A DNA stretch of 64,000 bases from NCBI GenBank assembly GCA_934500875.1, contig CAKSTL010000011.1, positions 6,777-70,776 on the forward strand, read 5' to 3'. The translations under genes were made by a program, and so were the position numbers. Position 1 is the first letter of the stretch; each line of letters starts with the position of its first letter. Positions 15,992-25,042 of the stretch are shown in pieces. This stretch comes from an uncultured Clostridia bacterium. Its GTDB lineage: Bacteria > Bacillota > Clostridia > UMGS1810. Under the pieces are notes generated by a model. The model was not told the DNA's origin. It saw only the letters and a list, made by a program, of their open reading frames with translations, and made no database searches.

Positions 15992-18736
15992 ATGAAAAAA
16001 ATTTTTGTGTTATTTACTTTAACGGTATGTATGTTGTTTAACTCATTCTCCAGTTTTGCAGCAGATACTTTTGATAACCATGTTGAAGGTGCAAAAACGG
16101 GGTGCGATGGGGCAGATTTATCGATAATTCCGAGCGGAACCGATATTGATGCACTTACAACCACATCGGTAAATCCGTGGATGAAAATGTTTCATCTCAC
16201 GACACCGGAACAAGCAGCGGCAGGTTATCGCGGCGGAGAATGTGGACAAAAGTGCTTTACAATTACTGCCGCACCGACAAATCCCGATCTTGTGCTTTTG
16301 GGGACAGATACCGAAACGGTGTGGCGCAGTGAAGACGGCGGACTTTCGTGGATGCCGTCGGATGAAGGAATACCTCTTGCCGGCACGATTTATATGACAT
16401 TTTCGCCCGATGACGAACATATTGCGTTCGTGTCGGTTTTAACAAACGAGGGAGGCGCTTCGCAAAAGCCTGAAGCCGGACTTTACAAATCCACCGATGC
16501 GGGGAAAAGCTGGAAACAGGTCTTACAGCTTAATTTTCAGCCGAGAGTGTTCAGCAACTGTACCGTTAAGTATTCCGACGCTCTAAAAAACGGTAAACGC
16601 AATCTGTATGCCTGCGGAACCCATAGCGGAATGTTCAAGTCGGAGGATGATGGCGAAACATGGAGGAACATAGGATTAAAAGACGAATATATTGAGGCGA
16701 TTGATGTTATAGGAAACACAGTTATTGCATGTACACAGAAACATGGGCTTTTGGCATCGTATGACGACGGCGCAAGCTGGATTGAGCTTAACAACGGAAT
16801 AGGCGAAGAAAACGTGTGCGCAATAGCAGCCGACCCTGCGGATGATACACATTGGTTTGCGGTAACTCCCGACAAGCTTTACGAGAGCAAAAACAGCGGG
16901 AAGAGCTGGGCGGCTGTATGCACCTATCAGGATGCCGGTTTTAAGGATAAAAAGTTTTTTCGTCTTAACTTTTCACCTGTCCGAGCTGACGGAAAATCAA
17001 GGCTTTACGTGACAAGCTCATCAATTCAAAATCCTATGAGATACAGCGATGATTACGGTAAAACCTTTAAACGTCCCAATGTTGACAATAACCTTGCCAT
17101 AATCCGAGATAACTGGGGCTATAGCGCCGAACCGTATTTTATACACCCTAAAAATCCTGATTTGATGTGGATTTCGCTGGATGGTCAGATTATGAAATCC
17201 AACGACGGCGGTGAAAATCTATTCCCTGCGTCAAGCGGATATTCGGGAATGAGGGCAGCGAATTTCTACTTTGACATCAACGGTGACGAAAACGCTTTTT
17301 GGATTACCTGTATTGACCGTTCAAGCATTATGAGTGCATATACGGGAAACGGAGAGAATTATCCGCTTGTTTATTATATGCCCAATGAGGACAGATTTTC
17401 GAATGTGAGATACGGCGGAGCAAAAACCTCAAAATCATTGTCGGTTGACCCCAAAAACCCCAAAAGAATTTTGGAAAATCGTGGAAATTGGGGCGCAAAC
17501 AGTATTATAAAAGAAAGCCTTGACGGCGGACTCAACTGGCACAATGTTGAAGGTACGCACGGATGCGACACAAGATTTTTGCAGTTTAATCCCGACAATC
17601 CGTCAACCGTTTATGCAGGTAACATTGTGTCATATGATGACGGCAATACTTGGGTTGTTCCGCAGTATAAAATTCATGCGATAAGCCCGTTTAACGGAAA
17701 TATTGTGTATTCCGCAACGGGCGGCTCGCTCAATAAATCCTCCGATGAGGGAAGGACATGGACAACGATTGTGTCGGGACTTCCCTCCGGCTTGCAGAGA
17801 ATGTCGATTGACAAATTCAAGGAAGATAAAGTTTATATCGGAACGGTTTCATCGGGAATATGTGTGGTTGAAAACGGAAAAATACGAATGTTGAATGACA
17901 AAAACGGTCTTACGCGGGTGTACGGCAGAGTACCGATATATTCGGTTGCACAAGATCCCGAAAACGAACTTCATCTTGTTGCCGGCGGACTTTATGCAAC
18001 ATACAATTACTGTACACCCGGGCTTTTTGAGTCATACGACGGCGGTGAAACGTTTAAAAGCGTGCCGGGAGTGCAGAATGCGGCAGATATTTGGATAATA
18101 GAATTCCGTGCGTCCAAAAAACAGGTTTGGATAGGTACATCGGGCGGAACATATGTTTACGAATACGAAAAATTCTTTGACGCAGGTGACACGCTCTACA
18201 CGGATATAGACGGTTCATATGCGAGAGATGACATAATATCGCTTTACAACAGCGGAATTTACGACAAGTTCACCGACGGAAAATTCAATCCGGACGGCGG
18301 AACGAAAAGAGGCGATTTTGCAAGATATATTTCGCGTATGCTCAATCTTAAAAGAGAAAAAAACACATCGGCATACAGTGACGTCGAGAAAGACAACGTG
18401 TCAAACGGCGGATATGATTATACTTATGTTGAAAGTATGTATGACAACGGGCTTTTGGTTATGGCACAGGATAATAAATTTAACCCGGACGAAAACGTTA
18501 CATACGACCAGCTGGCGGTTATCGCAGGCAGAATATTAAGTTTTAAACATATTGCGGATGGTTTTGAAATGGAAGATGTTCCGGAAAATATTCCTGCATA
18601 TGCGCGGTATGCATATTCAAAATGCCATTATTTAAACATTCTGGACGACAAAATTTCGTATGAAAGCGGTAAAACCGCTTCAAATGAGGATATTGCGCAT
18701 TTTATGTATAATCTGAATATGCTTGTAAACAAATAG
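15992..18736 (+). CDS. SLH-anchored Asp-box beta-propeller protein
   Basis: 914 residues. A signal peptide (1-24) precedes a large propeller (about 50-725) marked by many Asp-box motifs: SEDGGLSW, STDAGKSW, SEDDGETW, SYDDGASW, SLDGGLNW, SYDDGNTW, SSDEGRTW and SYDGGETF. This repeat spacing is that of GH74/sortilin-like double propellers. Three degenerate SLH domains (about 735-914, for example GKFNPDGGTKRGDFARYI) anchor it to the wall. A polysaccharide-binding or endo-acting glycanase role is likely but unproven; I did not identify the two GH74 catalytic Asp with confidence. It is a paralogue of the protein at 25035, which lacks the SLH anchor. First surface gene after the importer. Confidence 0.8.
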   Translation: MKKIFVLFTLTVCMLFNSFSSFAADTFDNHVEGAKTGCDGADLSIIPSGTDIDALTTTSVNPWMKMFHLTTPEQAAAGYRGGECGQKCFTITAAPTNPDLVLLGTDTETVWRSEDGGLSWMPSDEGIPLAGTIYMTFSPDDEHIAFVSVLTNEGGASQKPEAGLYKSTDAGKSWKQVLQLNFQPRVFSNCTVKYSDALKNGKRNLYACGTHSGMFKSEDDGETWRNIGLKDEYIEAIDVIGNTVIACTQKHGLLASYDDGASWIELNNGIGEENVCAIAADPADDTHWFAVTPDKLYESKNSGKSWAAVCTYQDAGFKDKKFFRLNFSPVRADGKSRLYVTSSSIQNPMRYSDDYGKTFKRPNVDNNLAIIRDNWGYSAEPYFIHPKNPDLMWISLDGQIMKSNDGGENLFPASSGYSGMRAANFYFDINGDENAFWITCIDRSSIMSAYTGNGENYPLVYYMPNEDRFSNVRYGGAKTSKSLSVDPKNPKRILENRGNWGANSIIKESLDGGLNWHNVEGTHGCDTRFLQFNPDNPSTVYAGNIVSYDDGNTWVVPQYKIHAISPFNGNIVYSATGGSLNKSSDEGRTWTTIVSGLPSGLQRMSIDKFKEDKVYIGTVSSGICVVENGKIRMLNDKNGLTRVYGRVPIYSVAQDPENELHLVAGGLYATYNYCTPGLFESYDGGETFKSVPGVQNAADIWIIEFRASKKQVWIGTSGGTYVYEYEKFFDAGDTLYTDIDGSYARDDIISLYNSGIYDKFTDGKFNPDGGTKRGDFARYISRMLNLKREKNTSAYSDVEKDNVSNGGYDYTYVESMYDNGLLVMAQDNKFNPDENVTYDQLAVIAGRILSFKHIADGFEMEDVPENIPAYARYAYSKCHYLNILDDKISYESGKTASNEDIAHFMYNLNMLVNK

Positions 18737-18751
18737 GGGGAATGAAAAACA

Positions 18752-20257
18752 ATGAAAAATCACATTGCGGCAATTCTTGCCGGAGCGCTCGTTTTTTCGG
18801 CATCGGCGGTATATGCGTTAGGTACTGTTTCGGTGAGCGCCGACCCGAAAACCGAAGCGGTGAAGATTACTGCATTATTTGATAATGACGAAAAAGTTTC
18901 GGTAAGTGTGTTTAATGCAAATTTTACCGTCAACGCGGTGGTCAGCCAAAAATACAACGATGAAATGTTTAAACGGGATTTTGACGCATTCTCGGTAAAA
19001 TCAGACGCCGACAAAAAGTTAGGCATCGATTATGTAAAACAGCTTGTAAAACCGGGTGCATTTTCGTATAAATCTAATGGTGATAAGGGCAGATATGCGG
19101 CTTATGCAGTAAGCGAAACGGGAGAAAGCGCCTTCAAGTATTTCACATATATAAAGGAATCGGATTATCCTGCGGTTTTGGAAGAATTCAATCTTTTGAA
19201 ATCTGCGGCGGAAACCGAGAATTTTATGGCATATTACGAGGATGTTTTCTTTTCGAATCCCAATTACAGTCAGCTTAATGACGAAAGCAGGACTTTGATT
19301 GCAAAAGAACTTTTCGGCAGAAAAGAAAACTACAAAAGTGTTGACGAAATTTCGTCTGACTACATTTTGAATGCTGATGTTTTGAAATTTTACGAGCTTA
19401 GAGAAACAACTGATGCGGTGAAATTTATTGTGAAAAATGCCGATTTGCTCGGTATTGCGGATATAGACAAAAACTTTTTATCCGCGAACGATACATATAA
19501 ATCAAGTATTGCGGAATATATCCGAAAAAAAGGTGCAGAATGCTACAATGGCTGGAGAAAAGTTTTTGCCGAGGCGGCAAATCAATACGGAGCAGATATC
19601 ACCGGGCAGGATAGCGGCAACGGCAGCGGAAGTAAAGGTGGTTCGGGAGGCGGAAAAAAGTTTTCAGCACCAAGCAACGAAACAAACAACAACATTTGGA
19701 CTGTGCAGTCGGTGTGGAACGATATGGATTTGTCGCACTGGGCATATGAAAGTGTGTTAAGACTTAATCAGCGCGGTGTTGTATCAGGTTACGGCAACAA
19801 AAATTTTTGTCCGGACAATAATATAACACGAGCGGAATTTTTGAAAATTGTGCTTTCTGCGACAGAAATTGACATTAAAGGCATAGACTGCACGTTTAAA
19901 GATGTTTCAAAGGACGATTGGTTTTATTCTTTTGCGGCAACGGCACAGAAAACAGAAATAGCAAACGGAGATGTATACGGAAATTTCAGCCCAAATGATA
20001 AAATTTCGCGTCAGGACGCAGTTAAAATTCTGTATAACGCGGCGATGTTTAAAACCTATGCGATGAAAGAAAACAGGGAATATACCGAATTTATTGACGG
20101 CGAAAGCATTGCCGATTACGCAAAAACCGCAGTAAAACAAATGTATTGCGCAAATGTTATAAACGGATATTCCGACCAAAGCTTTAAACCGACGGCATAT
20201 ATTACAAGAGCGGAAAGTGCAAAAATGGTATTTTCATTTTTGCAGTCGGCAGTCTGA
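18752..20257 (+). CDS. SLH-domain surface protein with unassigned N-terminal domain
   Basis: 501 residues. Signal peptide 1-22. Residues 25-285 form an alpha/beta domain I cannot assign. A Gly/Ser/Lys linker (about 287-305) leads to three good SLH domains (about 320-500): WAYESVLRLNQRGVVSGYGN with NITRAEFLKIV, DWFYSFAATAQKTEIANGDV with KISRQDAVKIL, and VKQMYCANVINGYSDQSFKP with YITRAESAKMV. It is bound to secondary cell-wall polymer. It follows the propeller gene by 15 nt in the same run. Confidence 0.82.
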   Translation: MKNHIAAILAGALVFSASAVYALGTVSVSADPKTEAVKITALFDNDEKVSVSVFNANFTVNAVVSQKYNDEMFKRDFDAFSVKSDADKKLGIDYVKQLVKPGAFSYKSNGDKGRYAAYAVSETGESAFKYFTYIKESDYPAVLEEFNLLKSAAETENFMAYYEDVFFSNPNYSQLNDESRTLIAKELFGRKENYKSVDEISSDYILNADVLKFYELRETTDAVKFIVKNADLLGIADIDKNFLSANDTYKSSIAEYIRKKGAECYNGWRKVFAEAANQYGADITGQDSGNGSGSKGGSGGGKKFSAPSNETNNNIWTVQSVWNDMDLSHWAYESVLRLNQRGVVSGYGNKNFCPDNNITRAEFLKIVLSATEIDIKGIDCTFKDVSKDDWFYSFAATAQKTEIANGDVYGNFSPNDKISRQDAVKILYNAAMFKTYAMKENREYTEFIDGESIADYAKTAVKQMYCANVINGYSDQSFKPTAYITRAESAKMVFSFLQSAV

Positions 20258-20273
20258 TGAAAAGGGGTAGAAT

Positions 20274-22937
20274 ATGAAGAAAATTACGGCAATATTTATT
20301 ATTTTTGCGGTACTTGCCGGAACATTTATGTCAGTAACTTTTGCGTCGGCCGAAACAAATATCGACAGTGAAAAAGCCGCACTTTTATCGGCAATAGGTG
20401 TTTTTGACTCGGAGAATATTCCCAACGGCGACGAAACGGTATCAAGAGGCGTTTTTTTAAATTATCTTTTAAAGCTTGTCGGCAAAGAAGGTGTGGGTGG
20501 AAAGACTACCGTTTTCTGGGACGTCACCGAGAAAAATGAGTTTTTCGGTGCGGTATCCGATGCAAAATCGCTCGGTTTTATAAACGGCAATCCCGACGGG
20601 AGCTTTGCGCCTTATTCGTCAATCGACACTTGCGAAGCGGTTGTAATTATGATAAATGCACTCGGCTATGGGCCGCTTGTAAAGCTTAAGGGTAATTATC
20701 CTGCGTCTGTTCACTCTGTTGCAAACGAGCTTAAAATTGCAAACGTTTTAAATGAAAACCGCGAAAAACTTAACTTTTCTGGTATGGTTACACTGTTTTA
20801 CGACAGTATAAACTGCTATGTGTGCGACACCTCGTCTATGTCGGACAAAACCGTATCTTTCGAAAAAAGCGACAAACAAATGCTCGACTTTTACCGTAAT
20901 ATCAAAAAGTATGAGGGTGAAGCAGAATATACTGATATTACGCTTTCAACCGAAAAAGGACGTACGGTAAAAATCGACGGAACAAGAATTTTTAACGTTC
21001 CCGAAAAATTCGATTCGTATATTGGCTATGATGTTGAACTCTGGGCAGACGAAACGGTCAAACCCGAATTTGTGTATATGTTAAAAACAGAGAGCAACAA
21101 AAGCATAACGATAGATTTTGACAATATCGTGCATGTGAACCCGCAGTATATCGAATATGACGATAACTCGAGAACAAAAACCGCAAGGCTTAATTTGTCG
21201 ACAAGGTTTTATTATAACGGTGTTCCCGTTGATTTTTCAAAGCACAGTTTTGACGATATTTTCGCAAAGGAATACGGAGAGGTTGAACTTGTCAGCAAAA
21301 ACGGCGGAAGTGGCTGCAACGCGGTGCACATAACCATATACGATACCGTTGCGCTTAAGGGTTTTGATGAAGAAAACGAAATTCTCTACGACCTTAATTC
21401 ACCGCTTTGCAATGCAGATTTGTCAAAATACGAGTTGTATGAAAAATACAATTCGGACGGCAAACTTTTAAATAAATTTTCGGTTATGTCAGTGCTTACG
21501 GTTACAAAAAGTCTTGACAACGAATATGCAAAAATCGTGATGTCGGACAAGACCGTTGAGGGAAAGATTGACGAAATCGACTCGGATGGATACATTTATG
21601 TAAACGGCGGTAAACATAAGCTTACTCCCGAACTTAAAAAGCATATAAAAACAAGCGAATATAAGCCGGGAACAAACGGAAAATTTTTACTTGATACAAA
21701 TGACAGGGTGGCATATATCGATATCGGTCAGAGCAACAAATACACCTCTGCGTTTATTGTAGGCGTAAACTCCGAGGGTTCGGCGGCGGACAAAATTAAA
21801 CTGAAACTTTTTACCGCCAATAACGAATATATTAATTTGAACCTTGCGGATTCGGTAAAGATAGACGGCAAAATGTGCAAAAAGAAAAAAGAGATAACCG
21901 ATGCGCTCGGCTGTACAAATACGGATTTTGTTCCCACTGCAGCGGCATACGGCACGAATGACGGCGGCGAGATAACTTATATCGACACTCCGACTAAAAA
22001 TATTGCATATGAGGATGACACAACACTTGTGAGAAGATATATAGGTACAAACGAAAATATGCTTTTCTACAAGGGTTCATCAAATATAAATTACCGCCAC
22101 GCTTTCGGCGGCAAATTTATCACAGGAAATGATGATTTTTTCGTGCTGATAAATGAGCAGCGCGACTGGGACGATCTTTCAACGGTCACAGGACTTACCG
22201 ATGATAAATCATATAAGGTTGATATCTGGTCGTTTTCTCCCGACTCGCCTTTCGGCAACATTGTGCTTGTTGAGGGGGCAAAGGAAAAAGAGGTCAACAA
22301 AAATGTGTATCTTTTTGCGGGAATTAAAAAGGTTACGGACAGCAGTGAAAAATATGCGTATCTGAACAGAATAGATTGCTACAGGGGCGGTGCGCAAACA
22401 ACTCTTTATGTTCCTTCGGATTCTGGCAATATATTTGACAGTGTAGTATCGGACAATTCAAAAACCAATCTTACGGCAGAGGAAGCAAAGAAGTGCGAAA
22501 ATCTTAAATCGGGCGATTTGTTCAGGGTGGGACTTGACTCTCAAGGGTACGTTGCGAAGATAGAAAAGCTTTATGACTACAATAATAAATTATTTTTAAA
22601 TCCTGTTGCAAATGCAGCAAACAAAAATCAAAACTCGGCATTTGAGAGCAATTCATCAAACAGACTGCTTGTGGGAGATGTTTATCTTACGGAAAACGGT
22701 TATGCAAGATTTTCTACAACGGATCTTGATTTGACTGATCCCTATTTGGAGGAAAAGCTTGAATCCATATATGCGGTTGGCTATATGTACAGTGTTGATA
22801 ACAATGGAAATATCGCAATGTCAAAGGCTGATGCATCGAGTGCAATTTTAGGTAAAAAATACGGTGAAGATATAAAAATATTTGTTCAGGCAGAATATAC
22901 AAGACCTCAAAATATTTATTATATAAAAAATAATTAA
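20274..22937 (+). CDS. Large SLH-containing cell-surface protein
   Basis: 887 residues. Signal peptide 1-27. The N-terminus (35-190) carries SLH-like repeats (FFGAVSDAKSLGFINGNPDG, then a second, weaker one). The remaining roughly 680 residues are beta-rich, with many short strands (TVEGKIDEIDSDGYIYVNGG and similar) and no catalytic signature I recognise. The protein at 34205 has the same architecture (N-terminal SLH followed by a long beta-rich region) in the second locus, so the two appear paralogous. A role as an S-layer-like scaffold or glycan-binding partner is inference. Confidence 0.75.
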   Translation: MKKITAIFIIFAVLAGTFMSVTFASAETNIDSEKAALLSAIGVFDSENIPNGDETVSRGVFLNYLLKLVGKEGVGGKTTVFWDVTEKNEFFGAVSDAKSLGFINGNPDGSFAPYSSIDTCEAVVIMINALGYGPLVKLKGNYPASVHSVANELKIANVLNENREKLNFSGMVTLFYDSINCYVCDTSSMSDKTVSFEKSDKQMLDFYRNIKKYEGEAEYTDITLSTEKGRTVKIDGTRIFNVPEKFDSYIGYDVELWADETVKPEFVYMLKTESNKSITIDFDNIVHVNPQYIEYDDNSRTKTARLNLSTRFYYNGVPVDFSKHSFDDIFAKEYGEVELVSKNGGSGCNAVHITIYDTVALKGFDEENEILYDLNSPLCNADLSKYELYEKYNSDGKLLNKFSVMSVLTVTKSLDNEYAKIVMSDKTVEGKIDEIDSDGYIYVNGGKHKLTPELKKHIKTSEYKPGTNGKFLLDTNDRVAYIDIGQSNKYTSAFIVGVNSEGSAADKIKLKLFTANNEYINLNLADSVKIDGKMCKKKKEITDALGCTNTDFVPTAAAYGTNDGGEITYIDTPTKNIAYEDDTTLVRRYIGTNENMLFYKGSSNINYRHAFGGKFITGNDDFFVLINEQRDWDDLSTVTGLTDDKSYKVDIWSFSPDSPFGNIVLVEGAKEKEVNKNVYLFAGIKKVTDSSEKYAYLNRIDCYRGGAQTTLYVPSDSGNIFDSVVSDNSKTNLTAEEAKKCENLKSGDLFRVGLDSQGYVAKIEKLYDYNNKLFLNPVANAANKNQNSAFESNSSNRLLVGDVYLTENGYARFSTTDLDLTDPYLEEKLESIYAVGYMYSVDNNGNIAMSKADASSAILGKKYGEDIKIFVQAEYTRPQNIYYIKNN

Positions 22938-22966
22938 AATTTTAAAAGTTGAAAGGGGTTTAAAAA

Positions 22967-25042
22967 ATGAAGAAAGCAATAGCGTTAATGCTCACAGCAG
23001 TTGTGCTGATCGGAACGGTGTTTACGGGCGCGGTGTTCGCGGAAGGGGACGGCACAACCGCACCGTCAGTTGTTGCAAACACTCTCATCGGTGAATATCT
23101 TAACGGGTACGACGAAATGAATTTTTCGGAGTGGACAAACAATGTAGGCGGTTATACAAACTCCGGAAGTTTTGTTCTTGACGGCAGAGAGTTTAAGTTG
23201 AATGATGACGGAGTGGGTTATAAGTACGGTAAAAAGAGTGTATATATGAAATTTAAGGCAAGTGATTTTGCAGATAAAAACATTGCCTCGGCAAGACTTT
23301 TGATTGCTTATAACGGAAATTTTGACAACTGTCCTATGAATATATACACATTTGACGCCGGTTTGTGGAATACAGAAACGGCCCCAATAGTTAACAGAGA
23401 TGAAAAAGCGGTTTATTTCAGAACTCCTGCAAAGGTAAACGGTGCGCGTGTAAAGGTTGCGGACGAAAATATCGACAGTACGTGGGAGTATTATGCGGCG
23501 GTTGATATGACTGATGTTATAAAAGCAGCAATCAGCGAGAACAAAGAGTACATAGCGTTTGTATTGGAGCCTGACAGCACCGCATATGGCACATTCTGGA
23601 AAGGTGACGGTACAAAACCAAGATTGCAGATATTTACATCAAGCAACAATGCGCCGACCGCAACAATTTCCATTTCGCCGGAAAAAGACTTTTACACCTC
23701 CGAAGATACAATCACATTTACCGCAAACGGAACGGATGAGGATGAGGGTGATAACGACAGCCTGACATATACGTTTTACTTGGACAATAATGAAGTAGCC
23801 GACGGTATTTCGGGAAATGTGTTTACGCTTGCAAATCCGGCGGCAGGAAGTTATGTCATAAAGGTTAAAGTTACCGACCGATGGGGTGATTACGGCTTTG
23901 CCGAAAAAACAATTACCGTAAAGGGTGCGCCTGTTTTAACATGTAATACCGTAGAGGGTATATTCTACAATAGTTATGATGAAAAAATCTTTACGGAATA
24001 TAACAATACAACGGCTAACAGCCCATATAACTATATACTCGGCAAGGCGTCAATCGGAAATCTGATATTGTATTCAAAATTCGATATAAGCAAATATACC
24101 GATGAAAATATATCAACTGCTCGTTTGCTTACAAGTATGGGCGGCGGACAGGCAGGATCTACAATTACACTTTACGGGCTCAATGAATGGAGCGATACGA
24201 CCGGTCCTGTGGTTAACCGAAGTGATGTAAACATAATAGAGAGAAAAATATTGCCGTCTACTCTTGCCAAAATTGAGGGTGATGAGAATATCAACTCAAA
24301 ATGGTCGTATAATACAATCTTCGATTTTTCGACGGCAGTAAAAAAAGCTGTTGCAAACGGTGATAAGTACGTTATGTTTACCATAGAAAGAACTTCAAAC
24401 GGTTATTCAACATTCGGAAAGGCAATTGAAAACAGACCCAGATTGCAGATATTCACAACCACAAACTGTATTCCTGTCGTAACGTTAAAGGCAGACAAGA
24501 TAAAATACTCGGCGGGTGACACCGTTGTGATTACTGCAGACGGGACAGATGCGGACGGTGACACAGTGACATATGAATTTTATGTTGACGGTGTGCTTGC
24601 CGAAACAGGTGTAAACGAGAACATACTCACAATAGAAAATTATGATGGAAACGAGCATATTATAACCGTCAACTGCATCGACGAATGGGGAGATGCGGGA
24701 ATATGCACAATCACGCTTAAGAAAAATATGGCATATGACATCTCGGTTAAAACATCGGGAAGCATAAACGGTACGCTCACCGCAGACTACACCGTTCAAA
24801 ATATGGACGATGTAAATTCTCTCGGTATTTCAATCATCATTGCGGTTTATGCAAATGACGGAAGCTTATATGACACAATGTTCAAAACAGAAACCGTTGC
24901 ACCGGGTGCAAAGGTTCCCTTCGCTGCAAGACTTACACCGAAGGCTTTGACGGACGGTGACTTTACGGGTTACACAGCAAGCACAATGATTTGGACATCT
25001 TCAACTCTTGCGCCTCTTGGGGAGTGTGTGGATTTTGAATAA
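22967..25042 (+). CDS. Secreted CBM96/DNRLRE-like and Ig-like modular protein
   Basis: 691 residues. Signal peptide 1-25. Two DNRLRE/CBM96-type beta-sandwich modules (about 35-225 and 320-500) show the pattern YMKFKASDFADKNIASARLL and LYSKFDISKYTDENISTARL, with WNTETAPIVNR and WSDTTGPVVNR. Each is followed by an Ig/PKD-like domain (ISPEKDFYTSEDTITFTANG, LKADKIKYSAGDTVVITADG). The last 100 residues are a beta-domain ending near MIWTSSTLAPLG, shared with three other proteins here. No SLH is present. CBM96 is a carbohydrate-binding family, so it probably binds polysaccharide outside the cell. Its 3' end overlaps the start of the next gene. Confidence 0.78.
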   Translation: MKKAIALMLTAVVLIGTVFTGAVFAEGDGTTAPSVVANTLIGEYLNGYDEMNFSEWTNNVGGYTNSGSFVLDGREFKLNDDGVGYKYGKKSVYMKFKASDFADKNIASARLLIAYNGNFDNCPMNIYTFDAGLWNTETAPIVNRDEKAVYFRTPAKVNGARVKVADENIDSTWEYYAAVDMTDVIKAAISENKEYIAFVLEPDSTAYGTFWKGDGTKPRLQIFTSSNNAPTATISISPEKDFYTSEDTITFTANGTDEDEGDNDSLTYTFYLDNNEVADGISGNVFTLANPAAGSYVIKVKVTDRWGDYGFAEKTITVKGAPVLTCNTVEGIFYNSYDEKIFTEYNNTTANSPYNYILGKASIGNLILYSKFDISKYTDENISTARLLTSMGGGQAGSTITLYGLNEWSDTTGPVVNRSDVNIIERKILPSTLAKIEGDENINSKWSYNTIFDFSTAVKKAVANGDKYVMFTIERTSNGYSTFGKAIENRPRLQIFTTTNCIPVVTLKADKIKYSAGDTVVITADGTDADGDTVTYEFYVDGVLAETGVNENILTIENYDGNEHIITVNCIDEWGDAGICTITLKKNMAYDISVKTSGSINGTLTADYTVQNMDDVNSLGISIIIAVYANDGSLYDTMFKTETVAPGAKVPFAARLTPKALTDGDFTGYTASTMIWTSSTLAPLGECVDFE

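Noticed and set aside
15992..18736. Sialidase
   Set aside because: Asp boxes are present, but the RIP/FRIP motif and catalytic arginine triad of sialidases were not found; the spacing fits GH74/sortilin-type propellers better.
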